From CAZPHU01 sp964419255 (GTDB lineage: Bacteria > Fibrobacterota > Chitinivibrionia > Chitinivibrionales > CAYFVL01), in NCBI GenBank assembly GCA_964419255.1, contig CAYQOU010000031.1, positions 1 to 48,534 on the forward strand: DNA of 48,534 nt, given 5' to 3'. The notes under the pieces are model-generated. The model was not told the DNA's origin and searched no databases. It was given only the letters and a program-made list of their open reading frames with translations. The position numbers and the translations under genes were made by a program. Shown in pieces: positions 1-8,631 of this stretch. The first letter of the stretch is position 1, and each line of letters begins with the position of its first letter.

Positions 1-53
1 AAAAGCCCCCAAAATTGCCGTTTCCGCTTCATATAGGGCAATTTTGAGGGCTT
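1..53 (-). terminator. Rho-independent terminator of tRNA-Lys
   Basis: Read on the minus strand, two 17-base arms (3-19 and 37-53, one mismatch) form a long hairpin ending in a short T run. It lies six bases beyond the CCA end of the tRNA. The window edge cuts off what follows, so it could also serve a convergent gene to the left. Confidence 0.75.
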
Positions 54-58
54 GAGTA

Positions 59-134
59 TGGTACACCGTCAGGGATTCGAACCCCGGACCCACTGATTAA
101 GAGTCAGTTGCTCTACCAACTGAGCTAACGGTGC
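59..134 (-). tRNA. tRNA-Lys (anticodon CUU)
   Basis: The minus strand folds into a complete cloverleaf of 76 nt with an encoded CCA end (59-61) and discriminator A. The acceptor arms are GCACCGT and ACGGTGT, with one G-U pair at the end. The D-arm contains TAGCTCAGTTGGTAGAGC. The anticodon stem ACTGA/TCAGT encloses loop CTCTTAA, so the anticodon is CUU, which reads AAG lysine codons. The T-arm carries GGTTCGAATCC. No intron or extra variable arm is seen. Confidence 0.97.
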
Positions 135-167
135 ACATGAGGCGATCATTTTTTGACCAGACAAACA

Positions 168-196
168 AATATATAAAAATTTTAACCTAAAAACAA
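168..196 (-). promoter_or_regulatory. Putative promoter of tRNA-Lys
   Basis: On the minus strand a TTGTTT box (196-191), a spacer of exactly 17 nt and a TATATT box (173-168) lie about 34 nt before the tRNA 5' end. The same -10 hexamer and spacer occur before ppdK and before the small SAP-like gene. Confidence 0.6.
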
Positions 197-228
197 GGAA
201 TGCAATTCAAATGCCTGTTTGCTTCTCA

Positions 229-1449
229 TCAGGTATGGTATTCTGCATTTATTCGTACATAGTCATATGTCAGATCGCAGGTGTGTGCGACTGCACATGT
301 TTGTCCTCCGGTCCCTAAATCGACATCGATAATCACTATTTTTTCTTTAAGCCGTTTTAGCATCTGTTCGTGCGGAAAAGCTACCGGACGCAAATTGTGG
401 CACACCGGCATTCCGCATAGAGACACTCTGAGGTTTTCAGATGAAAACTGGGCGCCGCTATATCCTATTGCACAGAGAATACGACCCCAGTTAGGATCGT
501 TGCCAAAAATCGCGGTTTTGACCAGATTGGAGTTGGCGATAGCTTTTGCAGCCAGTTTGCAATCCTGGTCATTCTTACCACCGGTTACGTTGACCTCTAT
601 TCTTTTTGTCGCACCTTCTCCATCTTCGGCAATCTTTGCACACAAAGAGTTGCAGACCTCAAATAAGGCATCCTGAAAAAGAGAAATATCCGAAGCGCTT
701 TCTACCTGTACAGCAGAAAGTCCGTTGGATAAAACAAGAACCATATCGTTAGTGGATGTATCACCATCGACAGTAAGATTGTTGAAGGTAAAATCGACGA
801 CTCGTGAGGTGATAGCCTGCAAAGTCGACGCTTTGATCGCAGCATCCGTCGAAATGAAACAGAGCATAGTAGCCATATTTGGGCATATCATACCCGAACC
901 TTTTGCACACCCGCCGATAATCGCCGTTCCGCTTTCAAATCGCACCGAGACTGCCGATTCTTTCTCGATGGTATCGGTGGTCATGATTGCTTTTGCAAAG
1001 GAGTTTCCCCCTTGGGTCGATAGAGAAGAGGCTAGCGGGACCAAACCGCTCTTTAATTTTTGCATCGGAAGAAACTCTCCGATACAGCCTGTTGAGGAGA
1101 CAAGGATCGAATCGGGCGAGGTGTTTAGAAGCAAGGCGGTTTCTTCTGCTGTCGAACGTACATCTAAAACACCCTGTTCGCCGGTACATGCATTGGCATT
1201 TCCGCTGTTGCAGCAAACCGCATGTATGCTGTCTGAGGGAAGAAGGTTGCTGTTCCAATCGACACAGGCAGCCCTGAGGGTATTTTGGGTGAATGTTCCC
1301 GCGGCGGTGCATGCTGCCTCGCTGAAAAGAATCCCCAAATCGGATTTACCCGATGTCTTGATCCCCGCCTGATATCCACCGGCCATAAAACCGCGTGCTG
1401 CTGTTACACCACCGTTTATGCGTACAATCGATTGTGTATTATTGTCCAT
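229..1449 (-). CDS. argJ: Bifunctional glutamate N-acetyltransferase / N-acetylglutamate synthase ArgJ
   Basis: ArgJ moves the acetyl group from N-acetylornithine to glutamate in the cyclic arginine pathway. Many members also make N-acetylglutamate from acetyl-CoA. The family hallmark KGSGMICPNMATML is present. In known members the precursor cuts itself before the threonine of this motif, and that Thr becomes the nucleophile of the beta chain. The N-terminal GGVTAARGF and the GNDPNWGRI segment near the C-terminus are also typical. I chose the ATG at 1449, giving 406 aa, the usual family length; an upstream ATG at 1497 would add 16 residues that do not look like ArgJ. Neither start has a strong ribosome binding site. 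No other arginine genes are adjacent. The bifunctional activity is family knowledge and not proven by the sequence. Confidence 0.95.
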   Translation of the reverse strand: MDNNTQSIVRINGGVTAARGFMAGGYQAGIKTSGKSDLGILFSEAACTAAGTFTQNTLRAACVDWNSNLLPSDSIHAVCCNSGNANACTGEQGVLDVRSTAEETALLLNTSPDSILVSSTGCIGEFLPMQKLKSGLVPLASSLSTQGGNSFAKAIMTTDTIEKESAVSVRFESGTAIIGGCAKGSGMICPNMATMLCFISTDAAIKASTLQAITSRVVDFTFNNLTVDGDTSTNDMVLVLSNGLSAVQVESASDISLFQDALFEVCNSLCAKIAEDGEGATKRIEVNVTGGKNDQDCKLAAKAIANSNLVKTAIFGNDPNWGRILCAIGYSGAQFSSENLRVSLCGMPVCHNLRPVAFPHEQMLKRLKEKIVIIDVDLGTGGQTCAVAHTCDLTYDYVRINAEYHT

Positions 1450-1770
1450 TTTAAAAAAATATATCGTGCAACAGAATTTGGGTGCCGTTTGAAGCATTTC
1501 CGTTTTCTGATTTGATTCATTGGATACCGCAACAGGCTGCGAATTGCTGCAAAAAAATGAACCCTTTAAACGGTTATGGTAACTTATTATATTTTAAAGC
1601 TGGAAAATAATTTATAATATCATGCGGATAATCATCCCGAGTGGTTCCTCGAGTCAAAAAATCTTCAAAAACCTGTATACAGTGTATCTTTTAAAGAAAA
1701 GGTACCGCATTTGGTACGAGTAAAGTCCCAGAGCGGAATCAGATGAAGAGTGAGGGAGGTCTTTAAATAA
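1450..1770. other. Intergenic region, no gene seen
   Basis: This is the divergent gap between argJ and the decayed signalling gene. It is AT-rich with many stops. A TATAAT hexamer at 1613-1618 could be a -10 box for the rightward direction, but no convincing -35 box lies 17 nt upstream. A GGGAGG ribosome-binding-like sequence at 1754-1759 precedes the ATG at 1771. Confidence 0.5.
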
Positions 1771-2760
1771 ATGGCCAAATTGTTTTTGAATCTAAGTAAT
1801 ATGCTTATAATCAGTAAAAAAAATAACAGTGTTCGTAGGGCAATACTCTTTCTTTTGAGTCACATTCTTATCTTTGCGGGTATCATTTTCACTCTTGAGA
1901 TTGTACTGGTCTTTTTAGGCATAGGTGATATCTTTATCCCTCTGACCCGTTCTTCAAAAGAATTTCTCTCAAACTGGATGTTTTGACGATTTTTCATCAC
2001 ACGGGCCATAGTCACGGTCTCCCATGTCAGCAATGGACAATTTGAAGCCACATTCGACGCTCTTTTGGATTCTTATATGTGATTGATCGCAAAAGAAGGC
2101 TGACTCGTGTAAACAGAAGATATACTGAGCTGGTTAGAAAAAGTACCGACCGATGCATTGGTGAAAAGTGCTTTAAAATCATGTCTGAGGCAACTACCGA
2201 ATGCCCAAACTGTTCTGTGACCTCCGTATTTGAAAGGGCAAAAGCCGTAAGAAAACGGCATATCACCAGCTATAGTAGGTTTCTACCAGTGGAATCTTTT
2301 TCAATTATTCGATGAGAGTGGGAATCTGGTTAAGGCTATTGCTCTTTGGTTCGAAATATCAACTCGTTCTGGATGAGATAATCATAAATGCCATATATCA
2401 CGCCCCGGTTCTGCCCGAACGCATGAGGAGTTTAGGCGCGTAATTCTTGACCCCACAGAGTACGTGGAGTTACATTGGGGGTATGATTCGGAGAAATACG
2501 GCTTTTCGATTATCGGTAAACAGGGCGTTTGAAAAAAACGAGTACTTTATCTGATAAACAGACATCTGCGGTGTGAAGGGATGCTTGATGATTCCGGCCA
2601 GGTAATTCACATGAGCAGACTTTTTGCCGACCGTATGATCATAAATTTAAGTCGGGGAAAGAAGACAGAGGTAATTATCATGAATTATTTTACCTCCATA
2701 TATAGAAGGTGCAAGCCGCTATATATTAACGAAACCTCCGGAAGATTAATTATTCCCTGA
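1771..2760 (+). pseudogene. Decayed membrane-anchored PAS / HATPase signalling protein
   Basis: Pieces of one protein appear in consecutive, mutually shifted frames. Residues from 1771 give a hydrophobic segment (about residues 25-50), stopping at TGA 1984. A PAS-like stretch runs from about 2052 to 2275 (VIDRKRRLTRVNRRYTELV, then a CPNC pair). It continues in another frame from 2278 (FDESGNLVKAIALWF). A HATPase N-box reads LDEIIINAIYH at 2369-2401, then shifts frame again near 2425. The rest of an RsbW/SpoIIAB-like ATP-binding fold runs on to TGA 2758, with one in-frame stop at 2530. The glycine-rich box is damaged (SGQVIHMS where SGRGIHMS would be expected). I count at least five lesions, and the stretch between PAS and HATPase is short, suggesting a deletion. 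The intact protein was probably a sensor or anti-sigma-type kinase. Sequencing error is unlikely to produce this many changes. Confidence 0.8.
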
Positions 2761-2830
2761 ATCGAGGGGGGCTCGTGCGAAACGCCTGATTCAGGGGCAC
2801 AATATAATGTCCAATTATGAGGCTTAATTC

Positions 2831-3604
2831 ATGATAAATACCTGTCGAGGACAAAAAATTACGCTTCAGGGATTCAACAATCTGACCAAATCCCTTAGTT
2901 TTAACATTTACGATATCTGCTATGCACGCTCCAAAGCGTCTCAAATCGATTATCTGGAATATGTGGATGAAGCCTACAATTCGACCAAGCTTCGTGAGAT
3001 CCTGGAAGAGGTCACCAATATTATTCAGGCAAATATCATCAACATCTCCACTCAAGACTATGATCCGCGTGGAGCGAGTGTGACGGTGTTGATAAATGAA
3101 GGGCATCAGGTGCAATCCTCTGTAACAGGGCATTTGGACAAGAGCCATATTGCTGCTCATACCTACCCGGAAACGAATACAAAAACAGGCATATCCACCT
3201 TCAGAGTCGATATTGATGTTTCTACCTGTGGGATGATCAGTCCCCTGCGAGCGCTTGATTTTTTGATCAGCTCATTCGACTCGGATATAGTACTGATGGA
3301 TTATCGGGTGAGAGGTTTTACGCGCGATGTTAATGGGCGCAAAATATATATGGATCATGACATCACCTCCATTCAGGATTATATCTCCGATGAGATACTC
3401 AAAAAGTATATAGCCTACGACATAAATATCGTATCTGATAACATTTTTCATACGAAAATGAAACTGAAGAATTTCCGATTGGACAACTATCTCTTTGGCC
3501 CCGAAAGCGAACGCCTGGCAAGCAGCACTAAAGCAAGGCTGAATAAACTGCTTCGCAAGGAAATGCAGGAAATATTTGAATGCCGTAACATTTTCGATGA
3601 CTGA
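2831..3604 (+). CDS. speD: S-adenosylmethionine decarboxylase proenzyme (E. coli type)
   Basis: SpeD decarboxylates S-adenosylmethionine to supply the aminopropyl donor for spermidine synthesis. The 257-residue product matches the length of the E. coli-type (class 1A) enzyme and contains the self-processing site HLDKSHIAAHTYPE. Cleavage is expected between Lys104 and Ser105, with the serine becoming the pyruvoyl cofactor. The ATG at 2831 follows a GAGG ribosome binding site about eight bases upstream. This is the first gene of a four-gene polyamine cluster on the plus strand; speE starts 54 bp downstream. It begins 70 bp after the decayed gene, so its promoter may lie inside those remnants. 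I did not recognise a clear one. Confidence 0.95.
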   Translation: MINTCRGQKITLQGFNNLTKSLSFNIYDICYARSKASQIDYLEYVDEAYNSTKLREILEEVTNIIQANIINISTQDYDPRGASVTVLINEGHQVQSSVTGHLDKSHIAAHTYPETNTKTGISTFRVDIDVSTCGMISPLRALDFLISSFDSDIVLMDYRVRGFTRDVNGRKIYMDHDITSIQDYISDEILKKYIAYDINIVSDNIFHTKMKLKNFRLDNYLFGPESERLASSTKARLNKLLRKEMQEIFECRNIFDD

Positions 3605-3658
3605 ACCTGACGGGTTGCGTCCTCCCGTTTTTTACGTATTTGCCTCAAAGGAGAATTG

Positions 3659-4579
3659 ATGGCTGAGTCTTCAAAACGGCTGTTCAAAGAGCCGTTAAAT
3701 GATAATTTTGGTTTCTACTATACAATCGATAAGTCCTTGTATAAGGGGAGGACCAAGTTTCAAGAGATCGAAATGGTGGAAACCGCCGAATTCGGAACTA
3801 CTCTTCTTTTAGATAATATTACCCAGGTGGTAGAAAAAAACGAATGGCAATATCATGAGCCAATGGTGCATCCTGCGATGTGTTCTCACCCAAATCCCCG
3901 TAATGTTCTGGTCATCGGTGGAGGAGATGGGGGGATATTGCGTGAGGTGTTGAAGTATCCGTCGGTCGAGCATGTCGATTTTGCAGAACTTGACAGCGAA
4001 GTCGTTGAGTTTTCGCGCAAGTATCTTTTTAAAATGAATGAAAATTCTTTCGATGACCCGCGGGTCAGTGTCCAGATTACAGACGGGCGTAGCTGGGTTG
4101 AGCAGCACCCCGGGCAGTACGATATTGTTATCATGGATATGACCGACCCTTTTGGTCCCTCAAAATTTCTGTATACCAAACAGTTTTTCACCGCAATCAA
4201 GAGAAGTTTTCGCAATGCAAAGGGGCTTTTTGTAATGCATTCCGAATCTCCGATCAGCAGACCGGTTGCATTCAACTGTATTGTGCGAACTCTCCGCTCG
4301 GTTTTCAAGAATGTTACCCCACTCTACACATATATTCAAATGTATGCAGTGCTCTGGTCAATGTGCGTGTCCTCAGATGGTATAGCAATCGCAAATAAAA
4401 CTGCACCATCGATTAATAAGCGACTATCCACCTACGGAATAAAGAAATTGAAGGTATTCACAGGCGAATCGCTTGTAGCTATGCGTACTCCCTATCCTTA
4501 CATCGAGGAAATACTGAAGAGACGGGTTCGATTAATTACCGACAAGAACCCGGATTTCCCTGACAACTTCATCAAGTAG
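3659..4579 (+). CDS. speE: Polyamine aminopropyltransferase (spermidine synthase), copy 1
   Basis: Transfers the aminopropyl group of decarboxylated SAM to a diamine, normally putrescine. The Rossmann-type methyltransferase fold shows the nucleotide-binding loop GGGDGG (residues 87-92), the acidic residues of AELD (109-112) and the catalytic-site motif DMTDP (160-164). Its aspartates correspond to the DSTDP/DSSDP motif of spermidine synthases. The N-terminal beta-sheet region, with QYHEPMVHP, is also typical. The start is the ATG at 3659, five bases after AAGGAG; a TTG directly before it is in frame but less likely. It lies between speD and a PLP decarboxylase only 8 bp downstream. Substrate specificity (putrescine, agmatine or cadaverine) cannot be read from the sequence with certainty. 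Confidence 0.92.
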   Translation: MAESSKRLFKEPLNDNFGFYYTIDKSLYKGRTKFQEIEMVETAEFGTTLLLDNITQVVEKNEWQYHEPMVHPAMCSHPNPRNVLVIGGGDGGILREVLKYPSVEHVDFAELDSEVVEFSRKYLFKMNENSFDDPRVSVQITDGRSWVEQHPGQYDIVIMDMTDPFGPSKFLYTKQFFTAIKRSFRNAKGLFVMHSESPISRPVAFNCIVRTLRSVFKNVTPLYTYIQMYAVLWSMCVSSDGIAIANKTAPSINKRLSTYGIKKLKVFTGESLVAMRTPYPYIEEILKRRVRLITDKNPDFPDNFIK

Positions 4580-4587
4580 ACAGAACA

Positions 4588-5688
4588 ATGGACTTTCTGA
4601 AGGCAGAGAACCTGGTTGCGCAGCACGGGACACCAACTCTGTTTATTTCACTCAATCGCATCCGTGAAAACTATCGCAGCCTCAATGCCGCACTTCCGGG
4701 CGTGGATCTGTATTATGCCCTCAAATCAAACCCTCTTTCGCCTATCGTATCCGCGCTCAGTGAGGAGGGGAGCTTTTTTGATGTGTGCACCAATGGTGAA
4801 ATCGATGTGCTGAAAGGTTGCGAAATAGATCCTTCCAGAGTAATACATACTCATCCCATCAAAAAAGATCACGAGATTCGTTACGCTCTCGATAAGGGTA
4901 TTCAGCTATTTGTTGTAGATAATGAATGTGAGCTGGAGAAGCTGCTGCCGTATAAAGACAGGGCTCAGATCCTTGTGCGTATGAGCATACAAAACCCCGG
5001 CACGATGGTTAATCTTTCTTATAAATTTGGTGTGTCTCCTCAGAAAACGGCAGCACTCATTCAGAATGCGCAGTCTATGGGGATGACGGTAAAGGGAATT
5101 AGTTTTCATGCGGGGTCTCAAAACGAGAATAATCTTAAGTATATAGAGGCGTTGGAATATTGCAGGGACATTTGCAGGCATATAGCAATCCATGGTGTGC
5201 CGCTTGAGATAATCGATATCGGTGGTGGTTTCCCCATCAGCTATTTACATGGCGTAGAGCCGCTATCGCGTTTCTGCCAGCCGATCAATGAGTATCTGGA
5301 AAGGTTTTTTGCGGGGTATAAGATTATTGCAGAGCCCGGAAGGGTAATCAGCGGTCCCGCTGCAACTCTGGCAACACGGGTAGTCGGAAAATCTCTGCGT
5401 GATGATGTTTGGTGGTATTATATTGATGATGGTGTATATAATACCTTTAGCGGGAAGATTTTCGATCATACGACCTATCCGTTTTCGGTTCCGCGGGAAG
5501 GAACCCGATTCGCATCTGTTATAGCCGGGCCTACGTGTGATTCGATTGATGTATTATACGAAGGTATCACGCTACCCGCTCTGGAGGTCGGAGATATACT
5601 TCTTTTTGACTCGATGGGTGCTTACACAAATGTAAGCTCTACCAATTTTAATGGGTATCCCAAGGCAAAGATCGTATTTATTGATTGA
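4588..5688 (+). CDS. PLP-dependent ornithine/lysine decarboxylase (fold III, alanine racemase type)
   Basis: Makes the diamine (putrescine from ornithine or cadaverine from lysine) used by the flanking aminopropyltransferases. The 366-residue protein shows the family landmarks in order: PLP lysine K46 in YYALKSNP, HAGSQ (174-178), the phosphate-binding GGGFP (212-216), EPGR (249-252), DDGVYNTF (280-287) and the active-site cysteine C317 in GPTCDSID. The C-terminal FDSMGAYT also fits ornithine decarboxylases. It is somewhat shorter than eukaryotic ODC, as bacterial ornithine/lysine decarboxylases are. Diaminopimelate decarboxylase is the main alternative. The GPTCDSID signature and the polyamine context argue against it, and no lysine pathway gene is near. 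The start has no strong ribosome binding site and sits 8 bp after speE, so translation may be coupled. Confidence 0.88.
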   Translation: MDFLKAENLVAQHGTPTLFISLNRIRENYRSLNAALPGVDLYYALKSNPLSPIVSALSEEGSFFDVCTNGEIDVLKGCEIDPSRVIHTHPIKKDHEIRYALDKGIQLFVVDNECELEKLLPYKDRAQILVRMSIQNPGTMVNLSYKFGVSPQKTAALIQNAQSMGMTVKGISFHAGSQNENNLKYIEALEYCRDICRHIAIHGVPLEIIDIGGGFPISYLHGVEPLSRFCQPINEYLERFFAGYKIIAEPGRVISGPAATLATRVVGKSLRDDVWWYYIDDGVYNTFSGKIFDHTTYPFSVPREGTRFASVIAGPTCDSIDVLYEGITLPALEVGDILLFDSMGAYTNVSSTNFNGYPKAKIVFID

Positions 5689-5720
5689 TTTGGTACTACT
5701 ACACCAGTTTCAGAAACTCT

Positions 5721-6611
5721 ATGAGAAAAGCTATGAATGCACCTTTTTCCCAGCAGCAACACCTGATCGAATCCTCTAACTGGATTAATAATCTGGTTGA
5801 TGGAAACAGCGGTTTGACATTAAGAGTCAAACAGACTCTATTTTGTGATGCGAGTCCTTTTCAGAAAATCGAAGTTTTCGAGACATATGGCTTTGGGCGC
5901 ATATTGGCACTGGCGGGAATGATTGTACTCACCGAAAGAGATGAACACATCTATAATGAGATGATTACTCATCCTGTTATGCTTGCCGGTACACCTCCAC
6001 GATCGGTATGTATTATCGGTGGTGGTGATGGCGGCGCTCTGAGAGAGGTTTTGAAGCATGATAGTGTGAAGAAGGTGACAGTGGTCGAGATAGACCGGCA
6101 GGTAACCGAGACCGTGAAGAGATTTTTTCCTTCTATGGGCGGGGGCTTCGATGATTCACGGACTGAGCTGGTGTTCAATGATGGGTATGCCTGGCTGGAG
6201 GCGTCAAACAGAACCTTCGATGTAATCATAATCGATTCCTATGACCCGGCTGGTCCTGTGCAGTCATTGGAGACTGGAAATTTTTTTGAGCTGGTAAAAA
6301 AAGCGCTTACACCTGAAACAGGTCGGGCTGTTTTGCAGGCAAGCTCCCCTGATCTTAACAGGGATAAAATCAGAAATACCATGAAAGAGCTGTGCAGGTT
6401 TTTTTTGTGGAACAACCCCTATCTTGCTACTATACCTTCTCTACCGAATGGTATCTGCAGTTTTCTATTATGCAGACAACAGAAGAATAGGGAGATCCAG
6501 TGGTCTGAAAATGCTGACAAAATAGCTGAGTTCTGTGGATATTTCGCCCCACAGCTTCTTACCGGAGCTTTCTGTCTGCCGCGTTCGAGTTTGGAAATAT
6601 TTTTCGGATAA
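5721..6611 (+). CDS. Polyamine aminopropyltransferase, copy 2 (spermidine/spermine synthase-like)
   Basis: A second member of the SpeE family with the same layout as copy 1: IIGGGDGGALREVLKH for nucleotide binding, VEID for the ribose, and IIDSYDPAGP in the catalytic loop. The two paralogues are clearly divergent (DSYDP here, DMTDP in copy 1), so this is not a recent duplication. Possible roles are spermidine synthesis, with copy 1 doing another step, or addition of a second aminopropyl group to give spermine or thermospermine. The ATG at 5721 is chosen; ATG 5733, preceded by GAGAAAAG, is equally possible and removes four residues. An in-frame TTG at 5685 would overlap the decarboxylase stop and is less likely. 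It is the last gene of the cluster, which ends at the terminator near 6730. Confidence 0.88.
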   Translation: MRKAMNAPFSQQQHLIESSNWINNLVDGNSGLTLRVKQTLFCDASPFQKIEVFETYGFGRILALAGMIVLTERDEHIYNEMITHPVMLAGTPPRSVCIIGGGDGGALREVLKHDSVKKVTVVEIDRQVTETVKRFFPSMGGGFDDSRTELVFNDGYAWLEASNRTFDVIIIDSYDPAGPVQSLETGNFFELVKKALTPETGRAVLQASSPDLNRDKIRNTMKELCRFFLWNNPYLATIPSLPNGICSFLLCRQQKNREIQWSENADKIAEFCGYFAPQLLTGAFCLPRSSLEIFFG

Positions 6612-7227
6612 CATGAAATTTTTTGAGGTGATAAAACGTATATTAAACAGCTGAAAGGCTTTCAGTAAGCTTACCAGACACGAACCAAATACTCCCTCCT
6701 GTTCGTGTCGATGCGAAGTTTAGTTTTGGCTTTCTGTCCCTTTTCCAGGGGCAGAAAGCTTTTTTTTGGTGCGCCCGGATTGAGCGGTTCTGATCCTTCG
6801 AGGGAAGAATGGGCTACTCAACAGTGCAATCCAATGGAATTCCCACCCAAGGTATTTTGATAGCTGAAGTCCTAATGGAGATATGAAATAGCCGCGGGAG
6901 AATCGCTCAATGTGTGTTTTTGCATAGATCATTATGTTTTTCAGCTCTGTTGCATCTTGCCATGTTTTCTTCCGCTCAACCTCATTTCGGTCTCATATCC
7001 ACACATGAATGATTGGTACAATTTTTGTAAGACATCCTCTTGTTTTAAGGAAGGTATTAAGTGAAAGTAAAAAAATATTAATGTGAAATATGCATTTACA
7101 CTATATTGTATAGAAATGTGCCGTTGAGGTAAGCTGTTTGCATTACACCCCACCCCGGGACTTTACCCATGAGTCTCAGGTAGTCATCACCAATTTTTAT
7201 CACATCTTAGCTACAGGAGTATTGGTT
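6612..7227. other. Intergenic region between polyamine operon and AmmeMemoRadiSam gene
   Basis: Besides the terminator at 6729-6767, this stretch has a perfect 9-base inverted repeat (6677-6685 with 6701-6709) not followed by T residues, and a CGCTCAA-type motif at 6973-6999 that resembles ones at 11918, 32775 and 45764. The part from about 7020 to 7120 is very AT-rich and probably holds the promoter of the next gene. I see no convincing coding sequence. Confidence 0.5.
6729..6767 (+). terminator. Rho-independent terminator of the polyamine operon
   Basis: A stem of 12 pairs with one imperfect pair (GCTTTCTGTCCC with GGGGCAGAAAGC) and a 7-base loop is followed by a run of eight T residues. 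It lies about 120 bp after the last speE stop. Confidence 0.88.
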
Positions 7228-8631
7228 ATGTCTGCATTCAAGGGATTTACTTCCGACCGGCAGCTTGTACGCAAACCCGCCGTAGCAGGCCAGTTCTATT
7301 CTGCTGATGCTACAGAGTTGCGAAATGACATCCTTTCCTATCTTCGCACCGGGAAACGGCAGAGAACATATTCTCAGTTTTTGATTGTCCCCCACGCCGG
7401 GTATATGTTTTCGGGGGCAGTAGCGGGAATCGGCTATGCAACCGTTGATCCATCCGCCCAAAGGGTGTTTATCATCGGTCCTTCGCATCACAAATGGTTT
7501 GAAGGGGTTTCCATTCCCGATGTCGATTATTACGAAACGCCGCTTGGTCAGGTGCCAATCGCAAGAGACGTCGTCGATGAATTGAGGGCGCATTCATTTG
7601 TGCACTCTCATAAGGGCGCTCATCAATCCGAGCATTGTCTGGAGGTACAAGTGCCTTTTCTGCAGGTCGTGCTCGGTTCATTCCAGATAATACCTGTGCT
7701 GTGTGGTAGAATAGACCCTGCCCTGGTGGCCGAGATGATAGGTCCGTATATCGATGAAAATACCCTTGTGGTTGCATCAAGTGACTTGTCACATTATCAT
7801 TCTGATGATGAGGCACAAAGTATCGATGCTGAAACATTGGAAACGATCGAAAAGGGAAAGCTTGACGGGCCCCTTGATGCCTGTGGCGAAACGCCTATCA
7901 GAGTAGTAATGAAATTAACCTCAGAGCGAGGACTGAAAGCAGAGGTTCTGGATACCCGAAACAGCTATCAGACAGCACCATATTTTGGTAGCAGGGAACG
8001 TGTGGTAGGGTACGCATCTGTTGCATTCAAATCTTCCCCAAACGAAAATCACGAACAGTCAGCACCATCGGAGAAACTCTATTTGAGCAAAGACGATAAA
8101 GCCTATCTGCTAACACTCGCCAGGGAGGCGCTTGATAAAGCAGTGCGGACTGAGGGAGCCTATTCACCCGATTTTATCCCGGAATTTTCCAGACAATACT
8201 GCGGGTGTTTTGTTACTCTAACTTCCGATGGCAAACTGAGAGGGTGTATCGGGTATATAGAAGGAATCAAACCATTGTATCAGGCAGTGATCGATAATGC
8301 CGCAAGTGCTGCACTTGGTGATCCCCGATTTCCTAACGTTACGGAAGATGAACTTAACAAGATTACCATTGAGCTTTCGATTCTAACCAGACCGGTACCT
8401 TTGTCATTTTCTGACCCCCAGGATCTGTTGAATAGATTAAGCGTTGGGGAGGACGGGTTAATTTTACAGAAAGGGTATCGTCAGTCTACCTTTCTTCCAC
8501 AAGTATGGGACACATTACCTGATAAGGTAGCTTTTCTCGAGCATCTTGCGATGAAAGCAGGTCTGAGCAAAAACGACTGGAAGGTTGCCCAATTTAAAAG
8601 ATATAGAGTAGTTCATTTCAGGGAAGAATAG
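7228..8631 (+). CDS. AmmeMemoRadiSam system protein B-A fusion (MEMO1 + AMMECR1)
   Basis: The 467-residue product joins two families. Residues about 14-268 are the MEMO1/AmmeMemoRadiSam B domain, an enzyme-like fold related to extradiol dioxygenases. It shows PAVAGQFY, VPHAGYMFSG (54-63), IIGPSHH (82-88), the HQSEH segment and SSDLSHYHSDDE (184-195). Residues about 285-467 are an AMMECR1/AmmeMemoRadiSam A domain with GCFVTL and the signature LRGCIG (337-342). A hydrophilic linker joins them. Bacterial genomes often place A, B and a radical SAM partner together; here A and B are one polypeptide and no radical SAM gene is nearby. The biochemical role is unsettled in the literature. The ATG at 7228 is chosen because GGAG lies nine bases upstream; an in-frame TTG at 7138 would add 30 unlikely residues. 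Confidence 0.93.
   Translation: MSAFKGFTSDRQLVRKPAVAGQFYSADATELRNDILSYLRTGKRQRTYSQFLIVPHAGYMFSGAVAGIGYATVDPSAQRVFIIGPSHHKWFEGVSIPDVDYYETPLGQVPIARDVVDELRAHSFVHSHKGAHQSEHCLEVQVPFLQVVLGSFQIIPVLCGRIDPALVAEMIGPYIDENTLVVASSDLSHYHSDDEAQSIDAETLETIEKGKLDGPLDACGETPIRVVMKLTSERGLKAEVLDTRNSYQTAPYFGSRERVVGYASVAFKSSPNENHEQSAPSEKLYLSKDDKAYLLTLAREALDKAVRTEGAYSPDFIPEFSRQYCGCFVTLTSDGKLRGCIGYIEGIKPLYQAVIDNAASAALGDPRFPNVTEDELNKITIELSILTRPVPLSFSDPQDLLNRLSVGEDGLILQKGYRQSTFLPQVWDTLPDKVAFLEHLAMKAGLSKNDWKVAQFKRYRVVHFREE

Noticed and set aside
725..1372. Plus-strand frame of 215 codons opposite argJ
   Set aside because: argJ is certain on the other strand; this translation has no domain features.
6677..6709. Perfect 9-bp inverted repeat after the second speE gene
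   Set aside because: Considered as a terminator, but no T run follows and a much better terminator lies 20 bp downstream. Its role is open.
6720..7153. Two minus-strand frames of 70 codons each after the polyamine operon
   Set aside because: One covers the terminator hairpin and the other an AT-rich promoter region. Neither has a ribosome binding site or a recognisable motif.
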